Shown piece by piece: positions 57,030 to 64,000 of a stretch of DNA of 64,000 nucleotides (positions are counted from its first letter, which is position 1; each line of letters opens with the position of its first letter). This DNA is from Campylobacter massiliensis (GTDB taxonomy: Bacteria; Campylobacterota; Campylobacteria; Campylobacterales; Campylobacteraceae): the NCBI RefSeq assembly GCF_014253065.1, contig NZ_JACLZK010000002.1, forward strand, positions 558,001 through 622,000, given 5' to 3'. A model generated the notes under the pieces. It saw only the letters and a program-made list of their open reading frames with translations, ran no database searches and was not told where the DNA came from. The position numbers and the translations under genes were made by a program.

Positions 57030-57503
57030 CTAAACGGCGACGTCGCCGAGCTTTGCGTTGGTGGCTTCTATTAAGCTTTGCGGCGCGATTTTTATCTGTT
57101 TTCCGCGCACGCCGGCGCTTACGTAGACGTAGTCTTGTTTTAAAATCCTCTCGTCAAAAAACGTTTCAAACGCCTTTTTCATCGCTATGGGCGAGCAGCC
57201 GCCGCGGATGTAGCCCGTCACTTTTTCAAGCTCTCTTAAGTTTAAAAGTTCGCATTTTTTATGCCCGCTTAGCCTTGCAAGAGCTTTTAAATTTAAGCTC
57301 AAATCGCCCTGTATGCACGCTACGACGTAGCCTTTCGGTTCGCATTCGCAGACGATGGTTTTGTAGATTTTTTCTATTTGCTCGCCGCAAACGGCGGCCA
57401 CGTGAACGGCGCTTAGATCGCTTTCGTCCACTTCGTATTCGACTAGCTCGTAGGGGATATGTTTGCCGTCTAGAAACCTCGCGACATTTGTTTTATGTAC
57501 CAT
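57030..57503 (-). CDS. ybaK: YbaK/EbsC-type aminoacyl-tRNA deacylase
   Basis: 157 residues from ATG 57503 (MVHKTNVARFLDGKHIPYEL); a TTG six codons upstream is less likely. The family pattern YEVDESDLSAVHVAAVCG, IYKTIVCECEPKGYVVACIQGDLSLN and YIRGGCSPIAMKK is clear. It clears Cys from mischarged tRNA-Pro. Divergent from fliL. Confidence 0.92.
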   Translation of the reverse strand: MVHKTNVARFLDGKHIPYELVEYEVDESDLSAVHVAAVCGEQIEKIYKTIVCECEPKGYVVACIQGDLSLNLKALARLSGHKKCELLNLRELEKVTGYIRGGCSPIAMKKAFETFFDERILKQDYVYVSAGVRGKQIKIAPQSLIEATNAKLGDVAV

Positions 57504-57531
57504 TGCCTTCCCATTTTTCAAAAATTTAAGA

Positions 57532-57537
57532 TATAAT
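57532..57537 (+). promoter_or_regulatory. Probable -10 box of fliL-acpS
   Basis: Perfect TATAAT on the plus strand, 27 bases before the fliL ATG. A good AAGGAG site lies between. Confidence 0.55.
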
Positions 57538-57563
57538 TATAGCTAAAATTTTAAGGAGAATAG

Positions 57564-58088
57564 ATGGCTGAAGAGACACAAGCTAAAAAAAGCAACAGCT
57601 TAGTTTTAATCATAATCATCGTTATTTTGATACTACTTTTGGTGGTCGGAGGGTTGCTTGCGTTTTTATTAATGAGTGGTAACGACGACGCTACGCAGGG
57701 GCAAACGGCACAAGCGCAAACCGAGCAAGTCCAATCAGCGACACCAAAAAACACGGCAGGCAAGCGCTCAAACGACTACATAAATATGGGGCCCGTTTAT
57801 CCGCTCGATCAGTTTATCGTAAATTTACTTAGCGAAAGCGGTTCAAGATACCTAAAAACAAAGGTCGATCTAGAGCTTAGCGCCGAGACGCTAACGCCTG
57901 AAATAGACAAGAAAAAGCCGCTAATCAGAGACATCATCGTATCTACCCTCTCGTCTAAAACGTATGAAGAGGTAAGCACTCAAAAAGGCAAAAACCGCCT
58001 CAAAGACGAGATAGTCGACCGCCTAAACGAAGTTTTGGCCGACGGTCACATAAAAAACATCTACTTTACCGACTTTGTGGTGCAATGA
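57564..58088 (+). CDS. fliL: Flagellar basal body-associated protein FliL
   Basis: 174 residues. A strongly hydrophobic helix ([23 protein letters not shown]) at ~12-35, a Gln/Thr-rich spacer, then the conserved periplasmic domain ([54 protein letters not shown] at the C-terminus). It supports stator function of the motor. It stands outside a flagellar operon, as is common in Campylobacter, and overlaps acpS as ATGA. Confidence 0.93.
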   Translation: MAEETQAKKSNSLVLIIIIVILILLLVVGGLLAFLLMSGNDDATQGQTAQAQTEQVQSATPKNTAGKRSNDYINMGPVYPLDQFIVNLLSESGSRYLKTKVDLELSAETLTPEIDKKKPLIRDIIVSTLSSKTYEEVSTQKGKNRLKDEIVDRLNEVLADGHIKNIYFTDFVVQ

Positions 58089-58438
58089 TCGGCATAGATA
58101 TCGTAGCGATCTCGCGAATCTCAAGGCTTAAAGAGCGGCGGGGCGAGGATTTTTTGAGATATTTTTTGAGCGACGACGAGATAAATATCGCAAAAACGGA
58201 CGCTACGATAGCGGGATTTTTCGCAGCTAAGGAAGCTATCAGTAAAGCTCTTGGCTGCGGGATCTCGGCTGAGTTTTCTTTCTTTGACGCACAAATTTAC
58301 AAAGACGACAAAAACGCTCCAAAAGTAAAACTCTCAGAAAAAATCATAAAAAATTTTAATATAAAAGACGCGCAAATCACCATAAGTCACGACGGCGGCT
58401 TTGCTATCGCCGCGGCGATACTGCAAAGCGCGGATTAG
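58085..58438 (+). CDS. acpS: Holo-[acyl-carrier-protein] synthase
   Basis: 117 residues. Family motifs [13 protein letters not shown] at the N-terminus (metal-binding Asp), [16 protein letters not shown] (Glu-Ala-x-x-Lys) and [15 protein letters not shown] are intact. Transfers phosphopantetheine to the fatty-acid ACP, and possibly to the two ACPs of the aryl-polyene operon, since no other phosphopantetheinyl transferase is visible here. Confidence 0.95.
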   Translation: MIGIDIVAISRISRLKERRGEDFLRYFLSDDEINIAKTDATIAGFFAAKEAISKALGCGISAEFSFFDAQIYKDDKNAPKVKLSEKIIKNFNIKDAQITISHDGGFAIAAAILQSAD

Positions 58439-58628
58439 ACTTTTAAATTTAGCTCGGATATGGGCTGAAATTTACCGCTAAATAAAATCATGATTTAGCC
58501 AAATTTAACAACCGCTACAAACCCTGTTTTACTCGACAAACGCAAGCTAAATTTGATACTGTTTTTATCCGCGCCGATTTTTTACATTGCTCAAATTTAA
58601 GCCCGCAAACCCAACCGTAGCCGCAATT

Positions 58629-59035
58629 TTAATCGCACTGCAGCACCAACCAGCTTTTATAAAACTTCTTCTCGCGTAGATCGCTTTTTCTGATCCACAG
58701 ATAAATTTTACCGTAATCGCACTACATCATCTCGTTTTCATCATTGCTGCCAATCTGTAGCAGTAGAACCCGCTCGCCGATGTTTTGCCTAGTTTTTCAA
58801 CCCACAAAACTTCGCTAAAATTTATCTGCGCTATAAACCGAAGCGGCTCGCCGGTTTGTTCGTTCACGAGCCACGGCTCGCTGAATGGTTCACCAAATTT
58901 CGACGCGCCTAGCCCTATTTGCCGATCGGCGCTTTCTTTTGCCGAAATTTTCACCGCATTTTTAGCATAGTTTTTTATCTCCTCAAATATACGTCCGAGT
59001 CCGTATTTTTCATATCTTGCGCGTAAATTTTGCAA
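58629..59035 (-). pseudogene. YwqG/DUF1963-family protein, decayed and internally deleted
   Basis: The N-terminal part (LGASKFGEPFSEPWLVNEQTG, PLRFIAQINFSEV) matches the beginning of YwqG-like proteins. After a frameshift near 58800, a second frame gives the C-terminal part: VLLLQIGSNDENEMM, a TAG where a Trp is expected, then CDYGKIYLWIRKSDLREKKF and SWLVLQCD. The middle of the family (about 100 residues) is missing. It has no clear start (only TTG, without a ribosome-binding site). Confidence 0.75.
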
Positions 59036-59077
59036 ATTTTCAAATTTAACGCATCGCGGTAAAAAGTTAGATAAATT

Positions 59078-59689
59078 TCACTTCTGCAAAGTCGGCAAAT
59101 GCCAACCAAGATAATACGCCGCAAGCCTAAACACGACGCCAAACGCAAAAAGCCCCATCACCCAAAACACGCTCGTAAATCCCGCATAATCCATAGCAAA
59201 ATAAATCAGCCCCACGACGATGCTAACCGTCGCGTAAAGCCCGGTTTTAAGACACCAAGGGATCTCGTTAAACAGCACGTCGCGTATCATGCCGCCACCC
59301 ACGCCGTTACAAAGCGCGAGTAGCACGACGCCAAAGACGTTGTAACCAAACTGCAGCGCCACGATCGCTCCGACGATAGAAAAGCTCACCAGATCCACGG
59401 CGTCGGTGGTGACGAAAAGGAATTTTTTCTCGATATCGCTTCGTTTGTGCAGGCGCAAAAACGCCGAGAGAAAGAGCATCGCCATAACGATGATGCACGG
59501 AGCATAGTGCGTAAACGAATACGGCGGGCGCGAGACGATAGCGTCGCGCATAAAACCGCCTCCAAGCGCGGTCAGAAGTGCGGCGATAAAGATACCCAGC
59601 CAGTCGCAGTCGCGCTTAACCGCGAAGATAAAACCGCTCGTGGCTGCGGAGGCTATGCCGATGTATTCGGCGACGAGGAGCGCAGTCAT
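59078..59689 (-). CDS. TRIC-type cation channel family protein (YicG/UPF0126)
   Basis: 203 residues in two homologous halves of three helices each. Each half carries the family glycine-rich motif: ALLTALGGGFMRDAI in the first, ALCNGVGGGMIRDVLFNEIPW in the second, both with a conserved R-D. Inner-membrane cation (K+ or glycine-related) channel family; bacterial function not settled. Confidence 0.9.
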   Translation of the reverse strand: MTALLVAEYIGIASAATSGFIFAVKRDCDWLGIFIAALLTALGGGFMRDAIVSRPPYSFTHYAPCIIVMAMLFLSAFLRLHKRSDIEKKFLFVTTDAVDLVSFSIVGAIVALQFGYNVFGVVLLALCNGVGGGMIRDVLFNEIPWCLKTGLYATVSIVVGLIYFAMDYAGFTSVFWVMGLFAFGVVFRLAAYYLGWHLPTLQK

Positions 59690-60330
59690 TTTTAGCCTTA
59701 AGTTTTTAAACGAGATTTTACATTTTTAAAATAAAAAAGTAGTTGAATTTAAATGGGATTTAGCACATTAAGCAGTTTTGTAAACTTGGTTGCTAGATAA
59801 AATTTAGCTTAGTGCAGGCCATTTGCTGTTTAAATTTCAGCTTGCAGACTAAAGGGCTTTAAGCCTTAGCTCAAATTTTATTTTATAGGTAGATTATGGA
59901 CAAATTTAGGGCTTTTGGCTAGACTAAGAAAATAGCATAACGCGACACAAATTTGGAGCGTAAATTTCACCGCTTAAACCAAATGCTTCAAAAAATATCT
60001 GGCTAGATTAGTTAAATTTAGCTTGCAAAAATAGAAACTTTTATCAAATTTCACGGCAAATTTGACTATACTCAAAAATCACCCTAAATTTGCCACACTT
60101 TATGATTTTAAAGCTTTTGTGTCAGACAAATTTGCTCAACCCCCAAATGAACAAAACCGCTGTTATAAAAAATCAACAAAGATAAGAGTATGAATTTGTC
60201 GTTAATTTTTATATATGACTAGATTAGCAAGCAAAAAATAACCGGTTAAATAAGTTTGTCATGGACAAATTTACAGCAAAATTTATTTCAAAAGTATTTT
60301 AGATTTGAAGTTAAGATTTTAGGATATTTA
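59690..60330. other. Intergenic region, no gene seen
   Basis: About 640 AT-rich bases, full of AAATTT hexamers, with stops in all frames. No promoter, repeat or RNA gene could be supported. Confidence 0.5.
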
Positions 60331-60359
60331 AAAAGCCCGCCATCAAAAGACGACGGGCT
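60331..60359 (-). terminator. Terminator of the large S-layer-like gene
   Basis: On the minus strand AGCCCGTCGTC...GATGGCGGGCT forms a GC-rich stem followed by TTTTTAAA. It starts eight bases after the stop codon at 60367. Confidence 0.9.
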
Positions 60360-60366
60360 AAAATGC

Positions 60367-63300
60367 TTAATGACCAGCAGCTATATTGGCGTCAGTTAAA
60401 TTAACACCACCAACCAAAGTGCCTATCAAATGCACCTCAGTATCCTCTATTGTACCAGATGAGTTTTCATCGTATACAGATAAAAGCTTGGTCACATCAT
60501 TTCCTTTAACAGCAACTACAGACTTGGTATCAGCAACAACATTAGTTTTAAATGTTTTTCCAGAAGCCGCAAATAGCTCGCCAAAATGAACAGGATTGCT
60601 TCCGACTTTGCCATAAAATTTATCAGCTATATTACCATTAACGGTTGTAGTATAAATTTTACCGTTTTCTATGGATTGCTCCGCATCCTCCGCAACCGGG
60701 GTTGTGCTACTGTCAGTACCACCCCAACCTTTAAAGTATAGCTTATCTTGAGTAGCATCGAAGCCATTTATCTCCAAGGTACCCACTTTGTTGCCAAGCC
60801 CAATAGTGTCTGCTTTACCGTTTGCAGCACTATCATCAGCATTTTTAAGATTGATGGTAAGCTTTTTGGTGTTATAGTCCAGCTTGTGTAGCTCTATATC
60901 ACCGCCATCGGTACTCTTTAGAGTAAGGTCGTTAATAAGCTTCATAGTATCGTCGCTACCATTCTTTACGGCATTATATAAAGCAGTAAACCCTTTATGG
61001 CTCATAGTATCACTAGTTGTTTTTATCTCAACTTTTTCTATACTATCAAAAGAAACCTTTCCAGTATTGAGTGTTTCTACTCCAATCTTGTTTGAGGCAC
61101 CTACATTGGCAGTAGTTGTTTGATCATCCTCGACTGTTATAGTATCTATTGCATCTTTAGTTCCTGCTAATTTTACGCCGTTTGCATCAACAGTTTTAGT
61201 TATACCGCCTTCGAGTTTTTCTACAGATATAGTCTGAGCATTGTCTGCAGTCTTGTTTGTAAGGGTATATTTATCTGCTGCGACATCGCTAACGACATAT
61301 TTATTATTGCCCACTACAGCTTCGGTCTCTACATATCCAGCTGCTCCTTTTAGGAGATTTTTGCCTTCAATGACTTTGTAGTGAATAACCGCATCGTATG
61401 CAGGCTTGGTGGCGTTTGTGAAATTAAATTCTACATCGCCGATTTTTGCTTTAGATATTGCAACATTTGAGATATCAAAAGCGTTGTTAAATAATACAGT
61501 ATTACTGTCTAACGTTAGCTCATTATGAGCATCTACCTGTATCTTTTCTACCGTACCGCTGCCATCTGCTTTTAGCAACAGACGCCCACCATCAGTGTTA
61601 ATCGTTTTGGATATCTTTGCTAGCGCCAGCTTTGAATCAGACTCATTGGCTTTACTCCAAGCGTCACTAAAGCTCGCAGAATCTTTTAAAGTATAATGAT
61701 TGCCATCTTTTCTAACCGAAATAACTCTTTCGTTGTCATCAAGAGAAAACATATAATTATCGCCAGGAAGTATTTGCACTATTGAGACTTTATCTCCACC
61801 TTTATTTATAACCCAGAAATCACCTTGCTTACCAAGGAGCAGCTTGTCGTTTACTACAGGAACTTTTATCTGATCTAGATTGTGAACAGAAATATTTTTC
61901 TCTATATCCTTAATAATAGGACCTTGTTCAAATTCATATTCATTGGCTCCTCCAACATCGATTTTGGTGATTTTATAATCCTCAGAGCCTGCGACTTTAA
62001 CTATCGTTGCCTTATAAGCATCGGAAGCAGGCGCGGCAGAATTTAGCTTAAAGCCACTACCATCAACTACGGCATCTTTGATATTGTTGTAACTATCGTT
62101 TACGTCGGCTTTTAGCGCAAATGCATTGGTGCCGTCTTTATGTGCAAACAGTACCTTGCCATCTTTGGATACAAAACTAAACTCTTTTGTTCCGTTTTTA
62201 GCTACAAAGCCATCTTCTCCTGTCTTTACGATGATTTTATCGTTAAATTTAGCATCGGAGGTGCTAGGCAGGGCGGTAGTCTGAGCGTCTATCTCATATA
62301 GTTTATTGTCAGTTTTGCTAACTACCAAAGTACTACCTTCGGCTAATGTAGCATCGGTAATATCGACAGTATATTTACCGTCTGCGCTCTTGTATACCGA
62401 GCCATCTTTCGTTAAAACCACAGAGTTGAGTTTATCCGCTACTGCGGCTACATTACCAGCATTCGCCTCATTGAGTTTTTGGGTAGCTTCTATTACTTTG
62501 GCTTCTGCGTCAGCTTTTGCGGCCGTGGCTTTATTTAGAGTCTCTTGAAGTTCGGCATTATCAGGATCCTGGTTTTTATTGTTCTGTGCGGCCTTGACCT
62601 CAGCATCCCTTAGATCGACTATCGCTTTTGCTGCGTCAAGATCTTTTTGAGCTACATCCTTATTAGCTTTAGCTATACCTGCTTTATTTGCCTTTTGAGA
62701 ACCTAAAGCGGTATTATACAGACCATCTTTAGCATTTTTGTTGCCATTGGCGGTAGTTAGCTCACGACCAGCATCGGTTTTTAGAGCGTCATATTTGGCA
62801 CTATCAAAATCATCATCTAGTTTGCCTATGCCTTGTTTTGCCATTAGTTTAGCGATTTGTTCGGATATCGCCTTTTTTTGGCCATCGGTATATTTTGGAT
62901 CGCTAGTAATAGCAGATTCTATTTTTTTCAAGCTATCATTGGTTCCTGCTGCAAAAGCACCCTCAAAAGCGTCCTTAATAGCTTTAGCCGCTACAGCGTT
63001 ATCGTCAGCTTTTGATTTCTCATCAATCGCTTTTTGAAGATCTTTATCAAGTTCTTGTTCAGGTATTCTAGCTTCTGCGTACACTTTTTTAGCCTCAGCT
63101 AGTTTTTCTTGCTCATCGGCTACTTTTTTTATCTCGTCAGCTACTTTAGCTTCACCCGTTACTTCAACAAGCTTTTTTTCGTCCAATATTTTGGCAAAAG
63201 TTTTTACTATCTCTTTTGCTTTCTCTAAAGCTTCTTTTTGCGCCTCTGTAGTAGATGGATCGTCTATCTTGCTTTGGATATAATTTAAAGCGTCTTGTTT

Positions 63301-64000
63301 TATTCCGCCATGGCTATCAACGCTGTCTTTAACCGCATCTTTAACGTAATTTGCCACAAGCTTATCTGTTTGCGCTTGTTTTGCTTCTTCCTTTGCAGTC
63401 TCGAGATTTTTCTGGGCTTGTTTTACAGCCTCTTCTCTTGCTTTTTGCTCTTGCTGCTCCGGAGTAAGAGGAGTAGAACCGCTACCTGAGCCACCGCCTG
63501 AGCTTCCGCCGCCACCAGGAGTTGGCGTAGGTGTTGGAGTTGGGGTTGGAGTATTTGCGTAAATATCAGTAGTAGCAGTCGTTGCATCAAGAGCTTTTTC
63601 AGCCGCATTAGCATCGACAGATGGGAATACAGATTTTGTGATCTGAGCTAGTTCTTTGTTGCTTAGTACGGTTAAATTTGCTTTCATAGCTTCTTGTTTA
63701 ATAACTTGAGCTATCTGAGTAGGCGTGCTAGTATCTTTTATATTTTTTAGTACTGCAGCAAAGCCGGCTATCTTTTCAATTATAGTTCCGTTGCTTGGAA
63801 CGTTTTCGATAGCTTTATAAGCTATCTCAGCTGCTTTTACTTTATTTAGGAATAAATTTTGAGCTTTAAGCTCTTCAGGTTTAGTGTATTTATTATTCGT
63901 AGAAGCATCTAACATCTGAGATACGATAAAAGCTTTTGACTTGCCATCTTTAAGATGATCTATCCAAAATTTAGAGCCTTCCGGATCTTGGGCGATTGTT
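60367..64000 (-). CDS. Large S-layer-like secreted protein (3' part; 5' end outside the window)
   Basis: About 1210 residues visible. The first part (DPEGSKFWIDHLKDGKSKAF, with NLFLNKV further on) is the same DUF4214-type module as residues ~75-125 of the S-layer protein (DPAGIKFWVDALKAGNSRG, YFNNKV), and the frame is open to the window edge, so the gene continues. Then come a Thr-Pro repeat and glycine/serine hinge (PTPTPTPTPTPGGGGSSGGG), about 330 residues of Ala/Lys/Glu-rich coiled coil (EAKQAQTDKLVANYVKDAVK), and beta-rich repeats to the end (DSIEKVEIKTTSDTM, GTLEINGFDATQDKLYFKG). The C-terminus (NSSGTIEDTEVHLIGTLVGG) parallels that of the S-layer protein. I see no cysteine. Export by the same type I system is inferred. 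Confidence 0.85.
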   Translation of the reverse strand, partial: TIAQDPEGSKFWIDHLKDGKSKAFIVSQMLDASTNNKYTKPEELKAQNLFLNKVKAAEIAYKAIENVPSNGTIIEKIAGFAAVLKNIKDTSTPTQIAQVIKQEAMKANLTVLSNKELAQITKSVFPSVDANAAEKALDATTATTDIYANTPTPTPTPTPTPGGGGSSGGGSGSGSTPLTPEQQEQKAREEAVKQAQKNLETAKEEAKQAQTDKLVANYVKDAVKDSVDSHGGIKQDALNYIQSKIDDPSTTEAQKEALEKAKEIVKTFAKILDEKKLVEVTGEAKVADEIKKVADEQEKLAEAKKVYAEARIPEQELDKDLQKAIDEKSKADDNAVAAKAIKDAFEGAFAAGTNDSLKKIESAITSDPKYTDGQKKAISEQIAKLMAKQGIGKLDDDFDSAKYDALKTDAGRELTTANGNKNAKDGLYNTALGSQKANKAGIAKANKDVAQKDLDAAKAIVDLRDAEVKAAQNNKNQDPDNAELQETLNKATAAKADAEAKVIEATQKLNEANAGNVAAVADKLNSVVLTKDGSVYKSADGKYTVDITDATLAEGSTLVVSKTDNKLYEIDAQTTALPSTSDAKFNDKIIVKTGEDGFVAKNGTKEFSFVSKDGKVLFAHKDGTNAFALKADVNDSYNNIKDAVVDGSGFKLNSAAPASDAYKATIVKVAGSEDYKITKIDVGGANEYEFEQGPIIKDIEKNISVHNLDQIKVPVVNDKLLLGKQGDFWVINKGGDKVSIVQILPGDNYMFSLDDNERVISVRKDGNHYTLKDSASFSDAWSKANESDSKLALAKISKTINTDGGRLLLKADGSGTVEKIQVDAHNELTLDSNTVLFNNAFDISNVAISKAKIGDVEFNFTNATKPAYDAVIHYKVIEGKNLLKGAAGYVETEAVVGNNKYVVSDVAADKYTLTNKTADNAQTISVEKLEGGITKTVDANGVKLAGTKDAIDTITVEDDQTTTANVGASNKIGVETLNTGKVSFDSIEKVEIKTTSDTMSHKGFTALYNAVKNGSDDTMKLINDLTLKSTDGGDIELHKLDYNTKKLTINLKNADDSAANGKADTIGLGNKVGTLEINGFDATQDKLYFKGWGGTDSSTTPVAEDAEQSIENGKIYTTTVNGNIADKFYGKVGSNPVHFGELFAASGKTFKTNVVADTKSVVAVKGNDVTKLLSVYDENSSGTIEDTEVHLIGTLVGGVNLTDANIAAGH

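Overview
The window looks like a chromosomal segment of a Campylobacter species, most likely of the C. rectus / C. showae type. The evidence is an ATG/GTG/TTG gene set rich in AAATTT hexamers, epsilonproteobacterial housekeeping genes (rny, ftsY, radA, fliL, acpS), a calcium-binding RTX-like S-layer protein with its own type I secretion genes, and an ABC-exported O-polysaccharide locus. The species assignment is inference; no database was searched.

Layout. (1) 1-12856, minus strand: one long, tightly overlapping operon for an aryl-polyene (APE)-type lipid. It encodes two acyl carrier proteins, two active ketosynthases and a chain-length-factor-like partner, a ketoreductase, two dehydratase hotdog domains (one fused to an AMP-ligase), a thioesterase, two acyltransferases (one fused to a glycosyltransferase), a LolA-like carrier, an MMPL exporter that runs off the left edge, and small exported proteins. 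A TATAAT box lies 48 bases before its first gene. (2) 12857-15108: AT-rich, gene-poor stretch with a ComEA-like helix-hairpin-helix protein and a broken CDP-alcohol phosphatidyltransferase. (3) 15109-20578: complete rRNA operon on the minus strand (16S, tRNA-Ile, tRNA-Ala, 23S, 5S), with long inverted repeats that would form the 16S and 23S processing stems. (4) 20847-31096: housekeeping genes on both strands, interrupted at 27085-27963 by a decayed SUFU-domain gene and a 34-bp tandem repeat. (5) 31463-43603: surface layer region. A membrane O-acyltransferase, a small unknown protein, and the 1403-residue S-layer protein (minus) with a structured mRNA leader are followed by a divergent sapC-D-E-F-like operon. 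(6) 43596-56962, minus: O-polysaccharide operon making GDP-mannose and GDP-rhamnose (manB, manC, gmd, rmd) with glycosyltransferases, a priming sugar-phosphate transferase, a methyltransferase and the Wzm/Wzt exporter. (7) 57030-64000: ybaK, fliL, acpS, a decayed YwqG gene, a TRIC-family channel, and a second very large secreted protein that shares the N-terminal module of the S-layer protein and runs off the right edge.

How the parts connect. Three cell-envelope systems sit side by side: an aryl-polyene outer-membrane lipid, an S-layer with a dedicated type I exporter, and a LPS O-chain to which S-layers of this genus usually bind. AcpS, encoded at 58085, is the natural enzyme for activating acyl carrier proteins and may serve the two in the APE operon.

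The most unusual signal is the first gene of the S-layer export operon. Its C-terminal part is a SapC domain. Its first ~120 residues read like a REP-associated (Y1/HUH) transposase domain whose catalytic histidines have been lost. The two parts are joined by an AT-rich linker that resembles an intergenic region and contains its own ribosome-binding site and ATG. Next are the three-way-junction leader predicted for the S-layer mRNA and the second S-layer-like protein at the right edge.
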